Of a stretch of 64,000 nt of DNA, positions 23,281 to 37,200 are shown in pieces. This DNA is from Nissolia schottii. Lineage: Eukaryota > Streptophyta > Magnoliopsida > Fabales > Fabaceae. Position 1 is the stretch's first letter, and every line of letters begins with the position of its first letter. The notes under the pieces were generated by a model. That model was not told the DNA's origin and searched no databases. It worked only from the letters and a program-made list of their open reading frames with translations. The stretch lies in the NCBI GenBank assembly GCA_003254905.1, contig QANU01097870.1, positions 29,924 through 93,923 of the forward strand, given 5' to 3'. Position numbers and translations under genes: made by a program.

Positions 23281-24443
23281 CAGGTAGATCAGATTCGAGT
23301 GGTTTGTGAGTACCCGGATGTGTTTCCTGATGACATTCCAGAGTTTCCGCCCGAGCGAGAGGTGGAATTTTCGATCGACCTTATCCCAAGAGCGGGACTA
23401 GTGTCTATAGCGCCGTATCGTATGTCGCCAGTGGAGCTGCAAGAGTTGAAACGGCAACTAGAGGAACTGTTAGGAAAGCAGTTTATCCACCCGAGTGCGT
23501 CACCATGGGGAGCCCCAATGCTGTTTGTAAAGAAAAAAGATGGGTCTATGCGGATGTGTGTGGATTACCGGCAACTGAACAAGGTGACCGTCAAGAATAA
23601 GTACCCGCTACCCAGGAATGATGACCTGATAGATCAGTTAAGGGGAGTGAAGGTGTTCTCCCGGATAGATTTGAGGTCCGGTTATCACCAGATTCGTGCG
23701 AAGGGCGAGGATATTCCGAAGACGGCGTTTCGCTCACGCTATGGCCACTATGAGTTCACGGTGATGGCTTTTGGGTTGACCAATGCCCCGGCCATATTCA
23801 TGGACTACATGCATCGCATCTTCCGTGAGTACTTGGACCAGTGTGTTATTATGTTCATCGATGGCATCTTGGTGTACTCGAAGAGTGAGGCGGAACATGA
23901 AGGGCATCTGAGGACCGTGCTAGAGGTCTTGAGGAAAAAGAAGCTGTATGTGAAGTTGTCCAAGTGTGAATTCTAGGCAAGAGAAGTGCAGTTCCTAGGC
24001 CACGTTGTATCAGAACAGGGAGTGGCAGTAGACCTAGGGAAAGTGGAAGCGGTTCAGCAATGGGGGATGCCCACTACTATCATTGAGGTACGGAGTTTTC
24101 TAGGCTTCGCGGGGTACTACAGGAGGTTCATTAAGGGATTCTCGCAGATCGCATTGCCGGTAACCAAGCTGACTAGGAAGAACGCACCATTTTTGTGGAC
24201 GCTGGAGTGTGAGCAGAGTTTCTGTACCCTGAAGGAGAAGTTGACGACTGCTCCAGTACTGATTTTACCTAACCCACAAGCCCCATACGAGGTATACTGC
24301 GATGCCTCCCGCATAGGATTGGGATGCGTGCTCATGCAGAACCGTCAGCTGGTGGCATTTGCTTCTAGGCAACTGAGGACGCACGTAGTAAACTATCCCA
24401 TGCACGATCTAGAGCTCGCAGCAGTGGTCTTTGCCCTAGTATA
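23281..24443 (+). mobile_element. Tekay reverse transcriptase and RNase H region
   Basis: RT blocks in order: [53 protein letters not shown], then the thumb/connection ([19 protein letters not shown]) and the start of RNase H ([13 protein letters not shown]). It stops within RNase H at about 24443, where unrelated sequence begins. Degenerate fossil coding. Confidence 0.88.
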
Positions 24444-24844
24444 ACTTGTACAATCATAACTAGAATAGAATTCAAACATATAGAATAATTAAGGCAAGAC
24501 TGTAAAGCCCGAACATAAGTAGTCTTTGAGACCTGGTGCCATGTATCATGTAGAATAGGACAAGACCGTGATGCCTGGACAATATCACGAATAGCTAAAT
24601 CCTATTGCTCAGATTCATCTATCTAGTGAACTCCCTACTTTATTATGTTTTAAATGTTTTATGTAAAATAACTATATAATGTTTTTCATTGATATTGTAT
24701 TTTGTATTTTGTATTTTGTATTTTGTATTGCATATGCTTGTCACGTCTACGAAATGTCACGTGTCGACGTAGGGTTTGTCATTCATTAAACGATAACTTA
24801 CCCTTCATCAATATTTTTTTTCAAATAGTATTGACGAGGATTCT
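24444..24844. other. Unassigned segment between two retroelements
   Basis: About 400 bp with no match to the rest of the window. It may be original target DNA or the remnant of a deletion that removed the 3' half of the Tekay element. It contains a heptamer repeat. Confidence 0.45.
24697..24730. repeat. (GTATTTT)n short tandem repeat
   Basis: About five consecutive copies of the 7-mer. Confidence 0.9.
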
Positions 24845-27800
24845 TGTAACATCCCTATTTTTTCCCCTTACAAAGATTTCGCGTAATAAACAACTCTGTG
24901 CAAATAAGTGTGTCTGTAGGAAGAATTCCGTTTAGCTTTTCGAAAATCTGATGACACTCAAATGAATCCTCCTGACCTTGAGAGTTGGGTGGTGAAACCA
25001 AACCGTCTGTTAAACGGAGTTCTGCTTGGTTTCGGACGATTCCACAGACACTAGAATAGTCCCGTTTGGCCCCGTTTAGCCAGTAGAAATGAGCAGTGGG
25101 CCCCAGTATTGAGAAACCATACCTTATGGAGGGAAAGATGATAAAATCCCTAGAGTAAACCCAAACCGTTACTAGGAAGCTTCGGCGACCGCTGAAACGC
25201 CAGTAGAACGGTCCTGTTTATAACATCCCACTTTTCCCTTAGCAGGGATTTTACAGGAAAACGATTAGTAGGAACTTTTCTGTCTAAATTTTCAAAAATC
25301 TGACGACACTCAAATGACTCCTCTTGATCCTTAGAAGTGGATTGAGAAATCAAATCGTCGGAAAAACGGAGTTCCGCTTAGTTTCGGACGATTCCGCAGA
25401 CACTAGAACAGTCCCGTTTGGCCCTGTTTTGCCAGTAGAACTGAGCAGTGGGCCCCAGTCTTGGGAAATCATACCTTATGTAGGGAAAGATCACCAAATC
25501 CCTAGAGTTAACCCCAAGCCCCTACTAGGAAGCTTTGGCGATCACTGAAACGCCAGCGAAACGGTCCCGTTCGGACACCGGTGAGAGATAGGGGTCAGAG
25601 GTGTCTGTGAAGAATACTCCTCTGGAGGAAAATTCACCAATGCCTTGAATGAATCTTATTTCTAGGTGGGGAAATTGGAGGATCGCGACAATACAAGCGG
25701 AATATTTTTCGGACGACCGTGCGTGACGCACCGGGACTGACGATAAAAAATGAGTGGGACCCAAATCTGTATGGGATCAGGTGGGTAATCAGATTTTCCA
25801 AGGAAAAATATTAAAAATTCAATCACTATTCATTGATTTGACATTTGAATTATCTTTTGAATTGATTAATTATTAAAGAAAATATTAAAAAGGGCATTTT
25901 GGTAATTTTGGCAAGGGGTAAAAGAGTAACTTTGGGGGCAGATTCTTGGCTATAAATAGCTCCTCCCATTCAGAATTTTTCACAAAAAAATTGGAAGGTT
26001 GTGGAAACTCTGCCGGAAATTCGTTCGGTCCAGAAACTCTGCCGAAACACTGTCAGGAACTGGGAGCCAGTGGGAGAGCTTGACACCCTCATCTCCCTAG
26101 CCATCTCTAAACCTCTCTAGGACTCTAAGAAGGTGGGTAATCCTAAGCTAGCTCACCTCCTTGGTGGCCTATGTGCTTGTGTGCTTGTATGTTTCTATTA
26201 TGTTTGATGCTAGAAATGCTTGGTTAGGATAGGTAGATGACTTTGCTATGATTTCCTATGTTTTCTAAGTTAAACATGCTTGTATGGTGATGGTTGGAAC
26301 CTGGCGTGAAGCCCAAGAAGTGGCCATGGAAAACGGTTTCAAAAACAACAAGAAAACAAAGGAGGAGCTTCAGTCACGCCCATGGCACTAAGCGGTGTAA
26401 CAGCCCGAGTTTTTCCTTCACTAAAATTTCACATAATAAATAACTAAGAATATATTAATAAGGAAAAGATAAGATAAAAATAAAATAAAATTCAAGTATT
26501 AATTTTATTCCTGTAATGTTAGCTAAAAATAACAATTTCGCGATCTCACGGCGTCCGGTGACGTTCGGGACGATATTAAGTTATTATTAGAATCTAATCA
26601 CGACTCACAGGAGTCTGTAAAATACATTAATATGAAAATAAATTCGAGAATATCTCGACAAAGATTGAAATATTAAAAAGAAAAATTAATAGGTCACAAT
26701 GGTATGTCCAAAATATTTTTAGGACTTTCGGACATAAATAGTTAATGAGTGAACATGACCGAAAACACACATAGAAAATAATTATATGGATGGCCAAGGG
26801 CCACAAATCACCCACGGCCAGCCCTCACCCACGAAACCCACACACACACTTTCTTCCATTTGTTTTCCTAAGTTTCCTAACCTAAAGCTCCAAAGCCATC
26901 CAAAGCTCTTCCACCGCCATCATCCTTTGCCTTTCATAATCTTAATTCACTCTTAAACTCATCAAGAAGATAAGCAAGTAGAAAGGTTGTGAGTTTCTCT
27001 TCACTTGGAGGGAAGAACACCAAGTTTCCATAACCCTAAACTTCCATAACCTAAGCTTATCACTTCTTAGTAAGAAGAACTCAAGCAAGCAAGCAAGGCT
27101 TAATTTCATCATTCCTCCATCATCAAAAGCTCTTTAGGAAGTGGATAACTCTAGTTCCTCACCTCTTTGATGGTGGATGATTGTTTATGTGATTATGTGT
27201 ATGTGTGATGATTCTTGAAATATATGTTTATGTATGTTAAAAATGATGCTAGGGCTTAGGAAGATGATTCTGAAGGGTCTTGTGACCTGGATTAGATAGG
27301 ATTATTATGTGTAAAATATGTGTGAAAACTCAAGCAGGTTCCATGGAAGAAAGGGGGAAGAAATGGGAGAAAATGATGCATTCGATTTTCAGTTTCGCCT
27401 AGTGACCGCTGAGCGGCCTTTGGCGTTGCTGAGCGGAATACATCAAGAATTTTCAAATGTGAACTACAGAGCGCTGAGCGGAAAGCGGTTACCGCTGAGC
27501 GGTCTGCAGTCCACCGTGGATGAGGATAAGGATGGGAAGATATTTTTCTTAAAGGATAAAGTCGGTGGAGATATTTTAAAAAGTTGTCAGACCGCTGAGC
27601 GATGGGACTCTTACCGCTGAGATATAAGATTCCTACCGCTGAGCAGACAGGTTTTCATTGCTGAGCGCAAGAGCTCAAACCACTGAGCGGACAGTAGTTT
27701 CCGCTGAGCGGCCTGAGACCAGAATGTCTTATGGAACCCCTCTTGAGGCAAATAATCTGATACTCAATGCTATAGCTAGGATTGATAACTGAAATAGATG

Positions 27801-28133
27801 AAGTATATGCAGTATGTGAACATGTGAATTACATGTAGTATGTGATATAAGATGTAGCATTTCATGCATTCATGATAAGCCAAGTTTAAAGGATTAGAAG
27901 TAACTATGAGATAAGTAAAGATTCTGAAATGAACCATAGGAAACAAGTCATAACATGCTGCAGGTACAGAAAAGCAAGAAATGCTGAATTACTGCTGAAC
28001 AATGCTGAAAATGCTGAAAAGGCTAAATGCCAAATGCTGAAAATTTTGAGGCCGTGATCACGAAAGCCAAACCATGATCCCACTTCAGGAGGTCAAAGAA
28101 GCATCCTGAATGTGGAAGCCCACCACAGGTGGT

Positions 28134-29847
28134 TGATGAAAGCCAAATAGCACTTCCTTTACTCTTGACACAACTTTGGTTTTGTCACAACCGTGCCAAT
28201 TTCATGGAAAGCCTTTTGTTTGCACTTTACGTTGCTCAAATTAAATTTATATATATCCTACTTTACGACTTTCAGATCCACAAGGGATCCAATTGCAGTA
28301 TAGTTGGGTATAGTCGAACCACAGAGAGTTGCAAAATTACCATTCTTGAGTTCATTCAGTTAAACAATGGAGTGAAGGATTTGATAATTTGTTTTAATAA
28401 ACTAAATAAGTAAATAAACAACATAAAAGTAAATAGGAAACAAATCAGAGGTAGTTTCGGAGCTTGTTGGGAATTTCAATCACATCATAGTTTCATGCAT
28501 CCAGTTACTTATTACACAGAACTATCATTTGATTGCCCGCCACCAGTTCTTAACTTGTCATCACTTTTGCGCATGACAAGATCACAGGTTTCCTTTGTTA
28601 ACTGTCACTTTTACACACAAGCTTAACAAAGTACGCCAGCATTAATCCAGATGTTAAAACGGCTAACCTTTATTCCGGTTACGACAACAAGATTAGTTGA
28701 AATGGTTTAGTTCTGACTCTAATGGTTGTAACTTTCGTTCACAACGTTCAAGCCTAGAATCTAGTTAAGCATAATGATGTTGATTTTAACTTGGTGACGA
28801 TTTAATTAGTATAACTATCGTTCATACAACTAAATCCCAAATCAAGAATCAAAACACTAAACAAAGACTAGCATTAAGCATAAAACCATTCAAGCAAATC
28901 ATAAGAAAAGGATATATTCATATGTAAAAGTTACATAGATACAAGTAAACTACAATAATGACCAAAATCCCAACAAAAAGACGATTAGGAATCCATCTTA
29001 CAAGAGTATCTCGGAGGCAAGGTTTAGACGCTTACCATGACACGTACTCACGCTATCATAGCCACGGCTTCGCCGAGCTTCCTCGATCTCTCGGCTCCTT
29101 CACAAGCCTCCTCTTTGTTCCTAACCTAACCTAAACTAAACTAAGCTTTAAAGTGTAAAGAAATGGAGGAAGAATGGTGTCTTCAAGGGGAGAGGATGGA
29201 TTGAGAGATGATTTTCGGAATGGCATGGCCTCCTCTACTTATAGGCAAAATTTGGGTCCACCGCTCAGCGGTTTTGGTGCTTCCGCTGAGCGATTCTGTC
29301 CGTATCGCTGAGCGGTGGTGCTGTATCGCTGAGCGGCTTATCTCTTTACGTGGAGTAATAAATGCTCCGGCAGCTTTTGCAGGGTGGTGCTGACGTGGCA
29401 GGGCGGCGCCAGGCTGGCTCCAACTGGCGTAATAAATGCGCTGCGTGCAAGTGGGTGCTGACGTACTTCCGCTGAGCGATAAAGGTTGTACCGTTGAGCT
29501 ATTATTCTGCAGACGCTGAGCGATAAACATTTTTCTGCGGAGCGAGTCTGGTCTTATGCGCTGAGCGATAGCCATTTATCCGCGGAGTGGTTCCTGTCTT
29601 CGGCGCTGAGCGGTAATGTTATGCCGCTGAGTGATCCTGCTTAATTCTTCATGTTTTAGCTCTTTTCCAATTTTGCCCTTTTACTCCATTCTTCATGAGA
29701 TTATTCTTCAATGATCTGCTTGCATCCATCTTCAAAATATATTTAATATCCTACAAAAATTGGGGAATTCATTAGGTAATTTGTTGAAACATAAACAAAT
29801 AAATGCCTTTTTAAATGATGAAAATTGCGTATTTTGGGCATTTAACA
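28134..29847 (-). mobile_element. Solo LTR, Athila type, TSD GTGGT
   Basis: 1714 bp, flanked by GTGGT at 28129-28133 and 29848-29852, inside the LTR of C. On the minus strand it begins TGTTAAATGCCC and ends GGCTTTCATCA. Close relative of the LTR at 1663-3281. It has about eleven CGCTGAGCGG/CGCTCAGCGG-like motifs at about 29260-29640, upstream of its TATA region. Confidence 0.93.
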
Positions 29848-30973
29848 GTGGTGTCGATATGGCATACCTGGAGGTGTGCGGTTACCACGCCTAGCATTGT
29901 CGAAAGGGGGCAAGCTATGGTGGGGGTACAATATCCGCCCACTGCTGAGGGGTCCCGAGGGGGTACACGGCAGGTGGAAGCCCACCGCAGGGGTCAACAG
30001 AGGACCACCTAGAGGTGCGAGGTTATTCCGTCATACTAGTGTCAAAAGAGGGCACTATTATGGTGGGAATAACATATATTCCAAAAGCAGGTTTATTCTG
30101 TTATGCATGTGTTCATTCTGTTAGGCATGATTATCAAGCATGTTTATGCTGTTATGTCTGAATATCTGGAATGTATGATTCTGTTGTTATGCCATTACCG
30201 TCAAGAGAACGCTCGAGACGGCTATGTATGTAAACGAAATGTTAACAAGCACGAGAATGTAGTAAGCAAGAGTAGTTCCCCTATCACATAGTAATGTAGA
30301 TAAAGCCGTTCAGAACCTAGGCCAGATAATAATTAGTAGGATGTTTAGTATGCATGTTCACTTAGAAATCTCTGAGCGGCTTGAAGTCCGACCTAATATG
30401 AGACGAGACTCAGGAACTAAAGTTATTTCCACTGAGAACCTACCGTTCTCATTTCCACTGCCTTATGACTTCAGGTACTAATGATAAGTCATACTTTGAG
30501 GATGTTGACGAGCAGCCAGCAGAGCCATGAGCGGCTATGACAGGACATGAGCTTGGAGATAGACAGATTTCAGGATTTTTGCCAAGGGCATATTGAGTAG
30601 GATTCCAGTAGCCCTTGTATTTTGATGTTATGTATTTTGGATCTTGTATTTGGTATTCTGGTTTATGTACATGTTATGTATACCTTACTTATTGTATATA
30701 CAACTATGTGACTGTTATGATGGACCTAATGAATGTATATTGGATGCTTTATTACTATACTGTTATACACTTTGTTATATTTGTTCTTTCCAACGCATGG
30801 CTCTATTTTAGTAATTATTCAATGCAAATGAAAAGTTCAAAATGGGTCCCTATTTTCTTAAGCAACTATTTTCGAAAGATAACAATGGACTAAGGTATTC
30901 CGACCAGGTAGAAAACAACCTAGTGAGCATGGTTTACTGCGTACGGGTAAACAGTTAGCTAGGGTGTTTCATT

Positions 30974-30985
30974 TGGTATCAGAGC
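30974..30985 (+). other. Primer-binding site of C, tRNA-iMet type
   Basis: TGGTATCAGAGC two bases after the LTR end. The following ~45 bases (GTTTGGTCCAAAAGAGCCTG...) closely match the leader after 21603. Confidence 0.9.
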
Positions 30986-31020
30986 AGTTTGGTCCAAAAG
31001 AGCCTGAGGACTGAGCTGCA

Positions 31021-32598
31021 TGATGAAAGCTTTTTCCACAATGGGTTTGTACTCTCGTTAATTTAAAATATCCTTCTTAAAGCTTTCAGATCCTCGAGGA
31101 ATCCAATTGCAGTAAAGTCGGGTGTTATCGTATCCACAGAGATTATGATTAAAACAACAGTCTTTGATTGATGCTACGTTAAGCTTGTAAAAGGTGAATA
31201 GTTTGATTGAGTAAATTTAATAAAGAAAATGATAAAATAAATATAAAACGATTAATAACTTAAGTTTAGGCAGGTAGAGAAACATGTTGGGATTTTGAAT
31301 TGTAATATTACTTTTGATGTAACCAATAATTCAATTAATATGATCTATGAGTCCGTTTGATTTTATCACCACCAGTTCTTAACTTAATCATCTCATTTGA
31401 GCATGTTAAGATCACAAGTTCCTTTATTAGATTGCCAATTGCCTTGCACAAATTTAACAAAGTAACTTGACGTAATACAGGTGTTAAAGTGATTAGTTCT
31501 TGGTTTCCAGTTATGGCAGTTAAGAACTAAATGAATTGATCTAAGTCAGATTAAATGATGGTAACTTACGTCCGCAACATTTAAACGTTAAATCAAACTT
31601 AAAGAATAGCAATATTGTACTTAGCTTGGTTTGTAGTTTATTTAGACTAGCTTTCACTTAAACAAATAAACCTCAAGTTAAGAACCAAAGCACTAAACAA
31701 AAGTTAGCGTTAGGTGCAAGATCAATCATAAAAACCAAAGAACATCATAGAATCATACTTATGAATTAAAACGGATACATAAAAGCAATACAACGCATCA
31801 AATCCCAACAAGAAAGAAGTTAGCTAGCCATCATCATGGTTAGTTTACAACTTACAAGGTTTAGAGCAATGGTTGGTTGAGAAGGGAGGTGAAATGCTTC
31901 CACACGTCCACCACGGTTCACAACCGTTTTACAATCCGGCAGCACTTCCGTTAAGGAAAGCTTCTAAACCCTAATTTCCTACCTAACCCTAGCTTAGGAA
32001 AGTATGAAATATGAGTGGAATGATGAAGGAGGAAGGAGGGAATAAGTGATGCCCTAAATGCCTCGGCCTCCCCCCTATTTATAGAGAAAATTTGGCAGGA
32101 CCGCTCAGCGGTTGAGCACCGACGCTGAGCGGTCTGGTCAAAAATGATGGCTTACGCGGCTTGCATTAATGGTGTTGCGGCTTGCAGGGGCGGCGCCGAG
32201 ATTCGTGGCGGCTCCAGCCTGGCGCAATAAATGGGGAGTCAAAGGTGGTGGCTGCCGACTTAACCGCTGAGCGGCCAAGCTTAACCGCTGAGCGGTTTGC
32301 CCTTAATCGCTGAGCGTTTCTTTCACCTCCGCTGAGCGTTTACTGGCCAAGCCGCTGAGCGCTTGTGTGCATCCGCTGAGCGTTCGTGTGTTTGCTTGCA
32401 ACCTTCTTACTCTTTTGTCCTCTTTGCCTTTTGATCCATTCTTCTAGGGATTAATCTTCATTATTCTTCTTGTATCCATCTTTCATAATATGTAATAAAA
32501 CCTACAAAACATAAAAATTTATTTAAGTATTTTGTTAAAATATAAATGGATAAGTGCCTTTTTGATTAGCAAGAATTACGTAAATTGGGCACTTATCA
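31021..32598 (-). repeat. 3' LTR of H
   Basis: On the minus strand it runs TGATAAGTGCCC...AAAGCTTTCATCA. TATA box (minus strand) at 32075-32084; CCGCTGAGCGG-type cluster at about 32100-32390, directly upstream of it. Confidence 0.95.
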
Positions 32599-32614
32599 GT
32601 CCCCCTGACTTAAG
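32599..32614 (-). other. Polypurine tract of H
   Basis: Minus-strand CTTAAGTCAGGGGGAC directly before the 3' LTR. A near-identical tract precedes the 3' LTR of G at 52511-52524. Confidence 0.85.
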
Positions 32615-34235
32615 ACCTTGTTTGTCCTCAAACAAGAGGTAGTAGAAATATTTTACAAAGGATAAATGTTCATGAACACTTGGTATTTGCAATGAATTGA
32701 AAAGTTTCAAACAATTAAAGCTTAAGACCATGTGAACAACATAGAATAACCTTAAACAAGTCAAGTGCACAGTTACTTGAATAGCATAAACAAATCACTC
32801 TATCCAATGTCTTTTCCACCAAGGAAATTATCTTTATGCACACAATGGTTAGCGGACCAATTTAGGGTGAGTGTTTCGCTCATTTGTCACCATTGAATTA
32901 CAACAATTCAAATTTGTTACTTGTCTCGGAATTCAATCTAATAGTATGGTTAGTCAAGGATCACAAAAGGACTTTTAAGGGTTGTAACGTGGCCAGGCTA
33001 CAAAGAAAATTGGTTTTTCTAGGTATGCAAATATTTCTAATTAAGAGAGCAATGAAAACCAATTCTTTTGTTGTCACTTCTTTTCTTTTTCAGCAATCCT
33101 CCATTTTTCTATTTCAGCCCTTTCTCGTTGATTTTCTTTTGTCTTCTATCCCTTTTTCTTTTTCTTCCTTTTTCTTTTGGGATAGAATGTGTTCTTTTTC
33201 ACTCTTGGCTTTTGTTCCTTTAACTTTTGCACATCCCACTTTTACTCACCCTTATCTCCCCCTGACTTTGATTTTTGCACATAATCCAATTTTGAATGCT
33301 CTCTTAATTTAGAAATTAAGGGAAGTCATTGTTTTTCTTTTTATGGCTCGGGGATTTTGAACAAAAAGTTCTTCATGTTGGGCTCAAATGTGGTGGCAAA
33401 GGATGTCCTAGTTATAGGTTGGCTTTATTTGGCCAAGTGGGTTTTAAAAATCTAAAGAACAAAATGCCTTGATCATCTCCTATTATTTCCATACAATTAT
33501 CAAATTTAGATACTCAAACAAATTCAATTGCGTAAAACAATGGTGATTCTCTCTATCTCACTTAAGTGTTTGGCTCACTCCCTTACTCGGTTTAGGGTTT
33601 ATTTCCTTGATTAAAAAAAACATTTTTCAAGGTTATGCTTATGCAAACAAGCAAAAATGCATATGAACATGTGCATGGTAACTATGTATGTATTCACAAG
33701 TCTAGTATAGATATTGAAACAGTTCAATTCATGATGTATTATGTTCATGCATCAGACCAAGTAAAATAAACTACTACTTTGTTTTTAAACAAACAAGTCT
33801 TAAGCATATATTAAACTAATAAGGACATTAATTAAATAAGGTGCTAGAAAATTAAAGTGCTCCCTGTTATGGTGAATATGCTCCCTTGATGAAGTCTTCT
33901 TTCCAGTTGTTTAAGCTACTTCATCTTGCTTCAAGATATTGAGAAAAGAAAGCTTATGAAGCATGTTCTTCTTTCTCTTGATTTTAATCCTGCAAAACAA
34001 CTAAAAAGCTCCCTCCCCAAGGTTGTCAAAATGTCACCATGTTCAAAAATCAATCTTAACACCTTAATAATAAGATATAATAAAAACTCATAAAACTCTG
34101 GGTTGCCTCCCAGGAAGCGCTCATTTAACGTATTAGCTTGACGCCTGTTTCTTTTTAGCTTGGTTCATCAAGGTAGAGCACCTCTGTAGCTTGTTTTGTA
34201 CCAAAGTATGGCTTAAGTCTCTGACCATTAACTGT
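32615..34235 (-). mobile_element. 3' non-coding zone of H with a conserved antisense frame
   Basis: Lies between integrase and polypurine tract, where many Athila elements carry an env-like ORF; none is recognised here. The opposite strand has an open frame at 32884-33312 (142 codons; shares QIF-IKRAMKTN and IFAHNPI blocks with an antisense frame at 51703-52251 in G). The sense strand there is purine-rich, which may by itself keep the antisense frame open. Confidence 0.55.
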
Positions 34236-37200
34236 CTAAGTTGCATTGTTCTTTGGATCATATAATTCTACAGCTCCATAAGGCATTACTTTCTTTACCA
34301 AGAAAGGTCCTGACCATCTAGTCCTTAATTTACCAGGAAATAATCTTAACCTGGAATTGAACAATAATACTTGTTGACCTTCTTCAAAATTCCTCTTTAG
34401 GATGTGGTTATCATGATATTTCTTTGCCTTTTCTTTGTACAACTTGTTAGACTCATATGCCTGCAGCCTAAGTTCCTCTAACTGATGCAATTGGAGTTTT
34501 CGCTTTTCACCTGCAAGTTTCTCATCAAAGTTTAAGAATTTCAAAGCCCAATAGGCTTTGTGCTCCAATTCAACTGGTAAGTGGCATGCTTTGCCATAAA
34601 CTAGCTGGAATGGAGTTAGACCTGTTGGTGCTTTGAGAGCAGTTCTATATGCCCATAAAGCATCGTCAAGCTTAAGTGCCCAATCTTTTCTTGAGGTTGA
34701 AACAGTTTTTTCCAAGATCCTTTTAATCTGTCTATTGGACACTTCAGCTTGGCCATTGGTTTGCGGGTGATAAGGTGATGCTACCTTATGTTTCACACCA
34801 TAATGTTCTAATGCTTTAGCCAATTGTGAATTAACGAAATGGGAACCTCCATCACTTATGATTACTCTTGGTGCGCCAAAACGGAAAAAATGTTTTTCTT
34901 TAAAAATTTAATTACCGTTTTTCCATCAGCCTTCGGGGTTGCTATTGCTTCAACCCATTTAGAAACATAATCAACGGCGACCAAGATGTATTCATTGTTC
35001 AGTGAGGATGGGAAAGGTCCCATGAAATCCATGCTCCAACAGTCAAATACTTCGACTTCAATTATATTTTGTAAAGGCATTTCATTCCTCTTGCCATTTC
35101 CAAGAGTTTTTTGGCAAGCATAACAATTTTTAACATAGAAATATGCATCCTTAAAAAGAGTAGGCCAGAAAAAACCTGATTGAAGGACTTTGGCGGCAGT
35201 CTTTTCTCCATTATAATGGCCTCCGCACGGAGAATTATGGCAATGCCATAAAATGCTCTCGGTTTCGTCTAAAGCCACACATCGCCTTACTAGACCGTCA
35301 GGTCCTTGCTTGAATAGATAAGGGTCATCCCAGATGAAATAGGTAGCATCCCTGAGAAACTTCTTCTTCTGATGATAATTCAAATCATCAGGGATTACTC
35401 CTACTGCCTTATAGTTGGCCATGTCATGGCCTTTCCTTGATTTGAAACAGCTTCTCATCGGGGAATTCCTCTATAATTTCTCCTTCTTTGATAGTTACCT
35501 CCGGGTGATTTAACCTGGATAAATGATCTGCAATCAAATTTTCTCTTCCGCTCTTGTCTTTGATCTCTAGATTGAATTCCTGCAAAAGAAGTATCCATCG
35601 AATCAGTCGAGGTTTACTATCGGGTTTTGTTAGAAGGTACTTGATAGTAGCATGATCTGTGTATATCACTACTTTAGAGCCTATCAAGTAACTTCTAAAT
35701 TTTTCCAGAGCATACACTATAACTAGTAGTTCTTTCTCCGTAGTGGCATAATTAATTTGCGCCTCATTTAGAACTTTACTAGCATAGTGTATTGCATGGA
35801 ATATTTTGTCTATTCGTTGACCTAGAACTGCTCCTACTGCGTAATCACTAGCATCACACATTAGTTCAAAATCAAGATTCCAATCAGGAGCTATGATTAT
35901 GGGAGCAGAGGTCAAACTAGATTTTAATTTCTCAAAAGCAGCCAAACAGTTATTATCAAAATTAAAAGGAGTGTCCTTATTCAAGAGGTTGGTGAGTGGC
36001 TTGGCAATTTTGGAGAAGTCCTTGATGAACCTCCTGTAAAATCCTGCATGCCCAAGGAAACTTCTGATTCCCTTTACATTAGTTGGAGGTGGCAGTTTTT
36101 CAATGACCTCAAGCTTTGCCTTGTCCACTTCAATCCCTTTCTTTGAAATTTTGTGGCCCAGTACAATACCTTCTGTTACCATGAAATGACATTTTTCCCA
36201 GTTTAGGACCAAATTGGTTTCAACACATCGTTTTAGTACGGTGTTGAGATTTGTCAAACAATCATCAAATGAGGTCCCAAACACGGAAAAGTCATCCATG
36301 AAGACTTCCATGATTTTCTCCACCATGTCTGCAAATATTGCAAACATGCATCTTTGAAATGTAGCAGGAGCATTACAAAACCCAAAAGGCATTTTTCTGT
36401 AGGCAAAAATAACGAATGGGCATGTGAAAGCTGTCTTTTCTTGATCTTTTGGGTCCACCGTTATCTGATTATAGCCAGAATATCCGTCTAAAAAGCAATA
36501 GTATGCTTGGCCTGATAATCTCTCCAGCATTTGATCCATGAACAGCAGTGGGAAATGGTCCTTCCTTGTAGCTTTATTAAGTTTCCTGTAATCTATGCAC
36601 ATTCTCCAACTAGTAACAGTCCTAGTTGGGATTAGTTCATCATTATCATTCTTAATTACAGTTATACCTCCCTTTTTGGGAACTACCTGGACGGGGCTAA
36701 CCCATTCACTGTCGGAGATAGGATAAATGATCCCAGCATCCAACAGCTTGACTATTTCTTTTCTGACCACTTCCTTAATAGCTGGATTTAGTCTTCTTTG
36801 AGGTTGCACTGCCGGTTTGAAATCTTTCTCCATCAATATTTTGTGCATGCAATATGATGGAATAATTCCTTTGAGATCTGCTATTGTCCAACCGATAGCG
36901 TCCTGGTTTTCTTCTAAAATTCTGATCAATTTTTGTTCCTCCTTTGGTAACAAAGAATTGCTGATAATAACTGGTTTGTTCCTGTCTTCCTGCAAAAACA
37001 CATATTTCAAATTAGAAGGTAAAGGTTTGAGTTCAAGATTCATACCTTCTTCCTGTGATTCGGTTTTTCTTAGAATCTCCTCTCGTACTTCTTATTCTCG
37101 AGGTACGGTAGATGTTGCTTCCAAGCTCATCAGAAAAGCTTCTATTTCGGCCTCCTCTTCATCAGTGTATTGGGCTTGACTATTTATCAGTGCCATTTCC

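Larger units (their letters stand above)
16792..24443 (+). mobile_element. Broken Tekay-lineage (chromovirus) LTR retrotransposon
   Basis: 5' LTR 16792-21589 (TGTAACATCTCG...GGGTGTTACA), interrupted by a solo LTR (17671-19184) and an inverted LTR fragment (about 19248-21099). Then a tRNA-iMet primer site at 21592 and gag, protease, RT and RNase H coding. The RT core ([39 protein letters not shown]) is of the Tekay/Del chromovirus type. Integrase, chromodomain and 3' LTR are absent; sequence identity changes at about 24444. Broken, with several coding breaks plus loss of the 3' half. Left flank ACTAA; no partner TSD found. Confidence 0.85.
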
